Below the pieces are notes generated by a model. That model saw nothing but the letters and a program-made list of their open reading frames with translations. It made no database searches and was not told the origin of the DNA. Both the position numbers and the translations under genes were made by a program. Of a stretch of 25,518 nucleotides of DNA, positions 20,630-25,518 are shown one piece after another (within the stretch, counting starts at the first letter, position 1; each line of letters starts with the position of its first letter). The stretch is from Candidatus Neomicrothrix sp. UBA2974. GTDB lineage: Bacteria > Actinomycetota > Acidimicrobiia > Acidimicrobiales > MedAcidi-G1. The stretch spans positions 1 to 25,518 of the forward strand of contig DEAU01000045.1 in assembly GCA_002348705.1 (NCBI GenBank). The letters run 5' to 3'.

Positions 20630-23152
20630 TTAGTTCTGCGAGACGGGGAGGTTGGCCACGCCGCTGGTGAGGAAGCGGTCAAACTCGGCGTCAGTGACCG
20701 GTTCTGAGAAGTGGAATCCCTGTGCTTCATCGCAGCGCAGATGGCGAAGAATCTGGAGTTGTTCTTCGGTTTCCACCCCCTCGGCCACTACCCGGAGGCC
20801 AAGGCTGTGCGCTAAAGCGATAGTGCCAGTCACGATGGCCGTGTCGTCGGCCCATTCATCGTGGTCTAGTTGTTTTTTGTTCTGATCACCGGCCGAGGGC
20901 TTCCTATTGGCTTGGTCTGCCCGGAGTCCAGATACGAACGATCGGTCCACCTTAAGGAAGTCAATTGGGAATCTCTTTAGATAGGCCAACGACGAAAACC
21001 CTGTGCCAAAGTCATCTAGTCCCATACGTACTCCGAGAGCAGTTAGTTCGCCGAGCACGGTTTCGGTCACCGGGTTAGCGGCGATCAGAGCACTCTCAGT
21101 GAACTCCAACGCGACCTGATCAGGCTCGATCCCGTTGGTGGTCACTGTCGAGGCCACAAGATGGGGAAACATCGGGTCGGAAAGTTGTCTAGCCGACACA
21201 TTGACTGCCACTGACAGTTTTTTGTCGATCGAAGCATTTTTCCGGCTATTCCAAGCGGCTAGGCGCCCAACGGCGATGGTTAGCACGCGCGCACCGAGGT
21301 CAGCTATCAGGCCTGTGTCTTCCGCCACGTCGATGAACTGCGCTGGCTGAAGCAGTTCACCGCCTGCGCCGCGGATCCTCGCTAGGGCTTCGGCGCCGAC
21401 GATGGTGGTGTCCAATAGTCGGACCACCGGCTGGAAGTGAACCTCAATTCGGTCTTCATCGAGCGCCGCTCGGAGATCCTGCTCCACTGAGTGTCGCCGG
21501 ACTGCTCGAGCGCGCAGATGAGCTCCAAAGACCTCAGCACGGTCGCGACCGCCTTCCTTGGCTCGGTACATGGCTGTATCCGCGTCTCGTAGCAGGTCGG
21601 CTGGAGTCTCGTTCCCGTGAGCGACGGCGATACCCACGCTGGCTGACATCACCGTCGGGTCGCCCCCTAACTCCAGTGGTCGGGCCAGGGCGGTGCGGAT
21701 CCGCTCGGCGGCAGCCAAGGCATCTGTGGTGCGGACCATGTCAGCTATCACCACCACGAACTCATCGCCGCCAAGGCGGGCCACTAAGTCTCCGGGCCGA
21801 ATTGTCCGCTCTAGACGTCGTGCCGCCTCGCGCAGCAGGTCATCGCCGACGCCGTGCCCCAGAGAGTCGTTGACAACTTTGAATCTGTCTAGATCGAGGA
21901 ACAGCACCCCAACCATCCGGTCGTGCCGGGCAGCCCGGTGGAGGGCGTCTTGGAGACGTTCGAGTAGGAGCGCACGGTTGGGTAGTCCGGTCAACTCGTC
22001 GTGATAGGCGCGTTCCTCCAACTGAGCAGCGACCTCCACCCGTTCGGTTATGTCACGAGCGTTGACCACTACGCCGGCCACCGCCGGATTGCCCAACAGG
22101 TTGGTGGCCACTACTTCCATGTGGCGCCAGCCGCCTCCCGCATGGGCCACTCGGGCTTCTACAGCAGGAGACATTCCCGGCTGAGCCAGCACATCTGTCG
22201 CTCGCTCGGCTAGATCAGCAAGGTCATCGGGATGGACGAGTTCGGCAACTTCCACGCCCTCTAATGCGTGGGCTTCTTGTCCAAGAATCCTTGCTACCGC
22301 AGGGCTGGCGTAGACAATGTGCCCATCGTCGCCGATAACACACACTAAGTCCGAAGCGTGCTCGACTAGGGCGGCCAAACGGACCTCGGAAGCCTCGACC
22401 CGCTCCTGGGCTGCGTGCAGGTCCGTAAGGTCACGGGCCATAAGCGAGATAGCGTCCACAACTCCTTCTTGGTCGCGGTGGGCTACAAGGACTGCGGAGA
22501 CCGGAACGATGTCCGTCATACCCAGGAGCCGAAGTTCGCCCCTCCAAGTGCCATCAGAGCGAACCGCCGGCAGAGCCGTGGTGGCATATCGGGCCTGTGA
22601 CCAGCCGTCTAGCAGGTCGAGCAGCCGTATCGGTCCGGTCGTGGTTGCAGCTCCGAGTCGGTGAAGGGCGTCGTTGGACCAGACCACCATTTCGCCGGCC
22701 GGATCGAGGATGGCAACGGGGTCGGGCGTGGCCTCTAGTACTCGAGTGAGTTCGTGTGCTCGGCGGGTTTCGTCCATCTCTTCGGACATGTCGACAACCG
22801 TTAATAGAGCACCACCCGGTTCTGGGAGCGGAACAGTTGACAGGTCAACCCAGCGAACGTCACCACCTTCATCAATTAGCCGTAGTCGACCTCGGAGTGA
22901 AATACGGTCGGCCAGACTCCTAGCTAGGTCAGTCAAAAACTCGTCTCGACCTTCGGGGTCGATAGCAGCGAGCCAACCCTCACCCATCGCTTCATCAGCC
23001 CCTTGACCGGTGGACAATGCCCAGCGGCCGTTGACCCGCACAGCCCGGCCCGCACCATCGAGGCGAGCCATGCCGGTGGGAGCGTCGTCGACCAGCCCGT
23101 CTAGAAGCTTGTTGTCAGGGGTCGAGCCCGTATTAGAGGTTTCTTCGGTCAC
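20630..23152 (-). CDS. Triple-PAS diguanylate cyclase/phosphodiesterase (GGDEF-EAL)
   Basis: An 840-residue soluble protein from GTG 23152. Three PAS-like regions cover about 15-125, 132-247 and 255-375; none shows a cofactor-binding residue I can name. The GGDEF domain (about 380-545) has an intact GGDEF at 461-465 and an inhibitory-site RPGD at 452-455. The EAL domain (about 555-830) keeps EAL at 588-590, NVSARQL, LEFTESAL, DDFGTGFSSL (713-722), KVDRSFV and VAEGVETEEQ, so both activities could work. A hydrophilic insertion of about 25 residues (743-767) follows KVDRSFVSGL, where relatives have a short turn. The GTG lies two bases after the tRNA-Leu discriminator, with no ribosome site outside the tRNA. 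The next start, ATG at codon 28, would cut into the first PAS. The longer open frame crossing the tRNA is rejected. Confidence 0.9.
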   Translation of the reverse strand: MTEETSNTGSTPDNKLLDGLVDDAPTGMARLDGAGRAVRVNGRWALSTGQGADEAMGEGWLAAIDPEGRDEFLTDLARSLADRISLRGRLRLIDEGGDVRWVDLSTVPLPEPGGALLTVVDMSEEMDETRRAHELTRVLEATPDPVAILDPAGEMVVWSNDALHRLGAATTTGPIRLLDLLDGWSQARYATTALPAVRSDGTWRGELRLLGMTDIVPVSAVLVAHRDQEGVVDAISLMARDLTDLHAAQERVEASEVRLAALVEHASDLVCVIGDDGHIVYASPAVARILGQEAHALEGVEVAELVHPDDLADLAERATDVLAQPGMSPAVEARVAHAGGGWRHMEVVATNLLGNPAVAGVVVNARDITERVEVAAQLEERAYHDELTGLPNRALLLERLQDALHRAARHDRMVGVLFLDLDRFKVVNDSLGHGVGDDLLREAARRLERTIRPGDLVARLGGDEFVVVIADMVRTTDALAAAERIRTALARPLELGGDPTVMSASVGIAVAHGNETPADLLRDADTAMYRAKEGGRDRAEVFGAHLRARAVRRHSVEQDLRAALDEDRIEVHFQPVVRLLDTTIVGAEALARIRGAGGELLQPAQFIDVAEDTGLIADLGARVLTIAVGRLAAWNSRKNASIDKKLSVAVNVSARQLSDPMFPHLVASTVTTNGIEPDQVALEFTESALIAANPVTETVLGELTALGVRMGLDDFGTGFSSLAYLKRFPIDFLKVDRSFVSGLRADQANRKPSAGDQNKKQLDHDEWADDTAIVTGTIALAHSLGLRVVAEGVETEEQLQILRHLRCDEAQGFHFSEPVTDAEFDRFLTSGVANLPVSQN

Positions 23153-23153
23153 G

Positions 23154-23235
23154 TGCGGACGGGGGGATTCGAACCCCCACGCCTCTCGGCGCCGGCTCCT
23201 AAAGCCGGTGCGTCTGCCAGTTCCGCCACGTCCGC
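23154..23235 (-). tRNA. tRNA-Leu (anticodon UAG)
   Basis: On the minus strand the 82-base sequence folds as a class II tRNA. Acceptor GCGGACG pairs with CGTCCGC, with discriminator A at 23154. The anticodon stem is CCGGC/GCCGG with loop TTTAGGA, giving anticodon TAG (codon CUA). A 4-bp variable arm (CGCC/GGCG) and a T arm GGGGG-TTCGAAT-CCCCC complete it. CCA is not encoded. It lies 50 bases after clpP and directly before the GGDEF-EAL gene on the same strand. Confidence 0.95.
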
Positions 23236-23244
23236 GTCTGTCGA

Positions 23245-23250
23245 TCCTAC
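23245..23250 (-). promoter_or_regulatory. Possible -10 element before tRNA-Leu
   Basis: TAGGAT lies on the minus strand about 10 bases before the tRNA 5' end, a frequent actinobacterial -10 form. A TTGACG lies upstream at a spacing of only 13 bases, too short for a standard promoter, so the tRNA may have its own weak start or depend on read-through from clpP. Confidence 0.3.
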
Positions 23251-23285
23251 GGTGATGGTTGGCGTCAACCGGCTTCCCGTGAGAG

Positions 23286-23921
23286 TTAGTGCATCTCTCC
23301 GCGGCGCACGATGACCTTGTCGATGATCCCGTAGTCGCGTGCTTCGTCGGCGGTAAACCAGCGATCGCGGTCACTGTCGGCTTCAATGGCATCGACGGAT
23401 TGGCCGGTGTGGTCGGCGATTCGTTCTTGCAACATCTTCTTGGTGTAAGCCATTTGTTCGGCTTGGATGGCGATATCGGACGCCTGGCCGCGAACACCAC
23501 CAAGGGGTTGATGCATCATGATTCTGGCATGTGGTAGGGCATAGCGCTTTTCTGGTGCACCGGCGCACAGCAGGAACTGTCCCATTGAGGCGCCGAGTCC
23601 CATACAGATAGTTCCTACCTCGGGACCTACGAATTGCATGGTGTCGTATATGGCCATGCCGGCTGTGACTGATCCACCTGGCGAATTGATGTACATCCAG
23701 ATCGGCCTGTCAGGATCCTGGGCCTCAAGGAACAGCATCTGGGCAATGATGAAGTTGGCCACATCGTCGTTCACATCGGTGCCAAGGAAGACGATTCGGT
23801 CTTTGAGGAGCCGGGTGTAGACGTCGAACCGGCCCTGTTCCAGTGCCTCGGCGTCTGCTGCCGTGGCGTCGGGCGATCCTGGAGTTCTAATAGCCGGAAT
23901 GTTCAGAGGGGGGGCATCCAT
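23286..23921 (-). CDS. clpP: ATP-dependent Clp protease proteolytic subunit
   Basis: A 211-residue serine peptidase. Catalytic residues are S112 (GLGASMGQF), H137 (HARIMMHQP) and D187 (DRDRWF). YINSPGGSVTAGMAIYDTM and the RGQASDIAIQAEQM handle region are typical. The first 25 or so residues (PPLNIPAIRTPGSPDATAADAEAL) are a propeptide-like, poorly conserved extension. With ClpX or ClpC it degrades tagged proteins, including tmRNA-tagged products. Many actinobacteria carry clpP1-clpP2 pairs; only one copy is seen here, so a second may lie elsewhere. It lies 27 bases after rpe on the same strand. Confidence 0.95.
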   Translation of the reverse strand: MDAPPLNIPAIRTPGSPDATAADAEALEQGRFDVYTRLLKDRIVFLGTDVNDDVANFIIAQMLFLEAQDPDRPIWMYINSPGGSVTAGMAIYDTMQFVGPEVGTICMGLGASMGQFLLCAGAPEKRYALPHARIMMHQPLGGVRGQASDIAIQAEQMAYTKKMLQERIADHTGQSVDAIEADSDRDRWFTADEARDYGIIDKVIVRRGEMH

Positions 23922-23948
23922 GTCAGCGCAGGGTAGCGGTGTAGTTGG

Positions 23949-24632
23949 TCAGGCCTGCGCTGCGACGGCCCGAGTTCGGAGGTCGGTCACGGCGTGCTTG
24001 AGGCCTTCGCTGTCACGGAATAGGGCGCTTCCGGAGACAAGTCGGTTGGCGCCGGCAGATACAACCCCGGCGACTGTTGAGGGTCCGATGCCCCCGTCCA
24101 CCTCGATGGAGCAGTCGAATCCGTCTAACAAATCAGCGGCCTCGGCCACCTTGTCTTCAAGCGGGATGTAGGCCTGCCCTCCGAAACCAGGGTTGACGGT
24201 CATGATTAGCAGCACCCCAATCAGATCACGGACATGGCAGATCGCAGACACAGGGGTGTGGGGGTTCAGCGCTACGCCCGGAACGGCCCCTAATTCGGCA
24301 ATGTGGCCGAGGGTGCGGTGCAGGTGCTCGCAGGCCTCGGCGTGGACAAGCACCGTCGAACATCCGGCTTTTACGTAACGGTCGACCAGGCGGTCGGGTT
24401 CGACCACCATGAGGTGGGCCTCAAAATCCAGATCGACAAGCGGACGGGTAGACGCAATAACGTCGGGTCCGAAGGTCAAGTTGGGCACGAATACCCCATC
24501 CATGACGTCCCAGTGAATTAGATCGACCCCCGCCTTCTCAAGAACTTGACACTCTTCGCCCAAACGGGCGAAGTCTGCTGGCAGGACCGATGGAGCGATC
24601 TGAATCGGTCGGCGCTGTTGAGGAGGAGGCAT
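23949..24632 (-). CDS. rpe: Ribulose-phosphate 3-epimerase
   Basis: A 227-residue TIM-barrel enzyme of the pentose phosphate pathway, interconverting ribulose 5-phosphate and xylulose 5-phosphate. Seen motifs: IAPSVLPADFARLGEE, IHWDVMDGVFVPNLTFGP (H40 and D42 metal and catalytic residues), DFEAHLMVVEPD (H73), MTVNPGFGGQAYIP and SIEVDGGIGP (D179). The start at ATG 24632 gives the expected length. It lies nine bases after the aceK stop and 27 bases before clpP, suggesting co-transcription. Confidence 0.95.
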   Translation of the reverse strand: MPPPQQRRPIQIAPSVLPADFARLGEECQVLEKAGVDLIHWDVMDGVFVPNLTFGPDVIASTRPLVDLDFEAHLMVVEPDRLVDRYVKAGCSTVLVHAEACEHLHRTLGHIAELGAVPGVALNPHTPVSAICHVRDLIGVLLIMTVNPGFGGQAYIPLEDKVAEAADLLDGFDCSIEVDGGIGPSTVAGVVSAGANRLVSGSALFRDSEGLKHAVTDLRTRAVAAQA

Positions 24633-24641
24633 GAAGTGAAC

Positions 24642-25518
24642 CTAGCCGAGTGGCTCGGCGGCCTTGGGCCGAAATCGGAGACGTTTGGGGTATGGGTAAA
24701 AGTCCGGGAGATCTCCCCGGGCAAGGCTCTTCTGGACCTCCTTCCAGAAGGCCACCGTATAAAGGTCGGCGTGGGTCTCTTCGAAGCGACGACGGACTTC
24801 CGAAGACACATCAGATGGGAAGGCCATAAAGGTAGGAAACTGCTCGGGGAATACATCGCCGGGTTCAATTGAGAACCACGGTTGTGAGCGCATCTCATCA
24901 ACTGGGTCGTCGGAGCTCGGGATGCTTCGAAACCTGCATTCCTCCAGCAGGACTAACTCGTCGTAGTCGTAGAACACGACGTTGCCATGCCGGGTCACGC
25001 CGAAGTTCTTGGTAAATAGGTCCCCGGGGAACACATTGGCCGCAGCCAAGTCTTTTATGGCCCAGCCCCAGTCGATCGCTGCTGCGACTGCTTTCTCAGT
25101 GGACATCTCACGCAGGTAGAGGTTCAGTGGATACACCTGCCGCTCCGAGTACACGTGACGAATCACCACCTGATCACCGATGACTCGGACCGTCTCCGCA
25201 GCTGTGGTCAGAAGTTCATCCAGAAGTTCGGGGTCGAAACGGTCCTTCTCAAACGAGAGGTTTTCAAACTCCCACGCCTCGACCATTCGTCCGACGCGAT
25301 CGTGGTGGTACACGAGGTCGTAGCGACGCTTGACTGCATCGCGAGTGGTGTTTTTCGGAGGGTCGAATCGGTCCTTGATGATCTTGAACACCACGTTGAA
25401 CGACACCAAGGTGAATACCGCCATCACCATCCCCGGCGTTCCTCGGGTGCGCACAAACTTGTCATGGCTGTGGTCGAGGTGGCGGTAGAGGGAACGGTAG
25501 AGGCTGGTCTTGCCGTGC
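24642..25518 (-). CDS. aceK: Isocitrate dehydrogenase kinase/phosphatase, C-terminal part (partial, runs off right edge)
   Basis: The frame is open to the right window edge, giving the last 292 codons of AceK (full-length enzymes are nearly 600 residues). It shows the kinase-fold core: TRGTPGMVMAVFTL then VVFKIIKDRFDPPK (nucleotide-binding strand with lysine), YDLVYHHDRVGRMVEAWEFENLSF, LRHVYSER-like region VIRHVYSERQVYPLNLYL, and the catalytic DLFTKNFGVTRHGNVVFYDYDELVLLEECRFR with the DYDE metal site. AceK phosphorylates and dephosphorylates isocitrate dehydrogenase to switch carbon between the TCA cycle and the glyoxylate shunt. A GTG at 25454 is not its start, because conserved residues continue upstream (DHSHDKFVRTRG). 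No glyoxylate shunt genes are in the window. Confidence 0.9.
   Translation of the reverse strand, partial: HGKTSLYRSLYRHLDHSHDKFVRTRGTPGMVMAVFTLVSFNVVFKIIKDRFDPPKNTTRDAVKRRYDLVYHHDRVGRMVEAWEFENLSFEKDRFDPELLDELLTTAAETVRVIGDQVVIRHVYSERQVYPLNLYLREMSTEKAVAAAIDWGWAIKDLAAANVFPGDLFTKNFGVTRHGNVVFYDYDELVLLEECRFRSIPSSDDPVDEMRSQPWFSIEPGDVFPEQFPTFMAFPSDVSSEVRRRFEETHADLYTVAFWKEVQKSLARGDLPDFYPYPKRLRFRPKAAEPLG

Noticed and set aside
23153..23503. Upstream extension of the GGDEF-EAL protein to 957 residues
   Set aside because: It would translate through tRNA-Leu and overlap clpP; the residues there are the tRNA and the clpP antisense or offset frame.
24546..24872. 108-codon plus-strand frame
   Set aside because: Antisense to the rpe start and the aceK 3' end; no ribosome site or recognisable domain.
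1..25518. Known defence, toxin-antitoxin, prophage or secondary-metabolite core genes
   Set aside because: None was recognised among the supported coding regions; the only mobile-element signal is the truncated transposase.

Overview
The window looks like a chromosomal segment of an actinobacterium, most likely a marine or freshwater Acidimicrobiia-type lineage. This is an inference from gene content: a Mec-type JAMM peptidase next to a CysM-type cysteine synthase, an rph-rdgB pair, a luciferase-like oxidoreductase of the F420-associated kind, a lipoprotein with an Ala/Thr/Pro linker, and moderate to high GC. No 16S rRNA or other phylogenetic marker is present, so the lineage is not proven.

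Layout. (1) Positions 1-1231, minus strand: the N-terminal 410 codons of a lipoprotein substrate-binding protein of the NMT1/TauA kind, running off the left edge. (2) 1232-1637: divergent intergenic region. (3) 1638-4641, plus strand: two oligopeptide-type ABC ATPases (DppD- and DppF-like), then a luciferase-like oxidoreductase. (4) 12450 down to 4700, minus strand: a tight eight-gene run, 2-oxo acid dehydrogenase E1 alpha, E1 beta and lipoyl E2, DppB- and DppC-like permeases, a nitroreductase-family flavoprotein, a cyclase-family (PF04199) metal hydrolase and a phosphotriesterase-family metal hydrolase. Blocks 3 and 4 converge on a hairpin at 4658-4678. Together they supply a complete ABC transporter core (two permeases, two ATPases) and five kinds of catabolic enzyme. 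I read them as one uptake-and-degradation island for an unknown small organic molecule. Codon third positions here are much richer in A/T than in the housekeeping genes to the right, which suggests separate ancestry.

(5) 12713-13941, plus strand: a DsbB/BdbC-like quinone-linked oxidase and a membrane-anchored CPHC thioredoxin-fold protein, an oxidative folding pair. (6) 13956-14973: the first roughly 80 codons of a RhaD-like class II aldolase, cut off by a GC-rich 5'-truncated transposase remnant. (7) 15195-15580, minus strand: a complete one-piece tmRNA (ssrA) with a readable tag, followed by a terminator hairpin. Its partner smpB lies at 17020-17505, with a class III aminotransferase between them on the opposite strand.

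(8) 17566-20589, plus strand: Mec-like JAMM peptidase, CysM-like cysteine synthase, RNase PH and RdgB-like nucleotide diphosphatase. (9) 25518 down to 20630, minus strand: the C-terminal part of AceK (isocitrate dehydrogenase kinase/phosphatase), ribulose-phosphate 3-epimerase, ClpP, tRNA-Leu(UAG), and an 840-residue triple-PAS GGDEF-EAL protein. The only in-frame start of that protein lies two bases after the tRNA discriminator base.

The most interesting parts are the convergent catabolic island with its split transporter, the tRNA/GGDEF-EAL junction, and the broken aldolase with a foreign transposase just downstream of ssrA. All functions are inferred by reading motifs; no database search was run.
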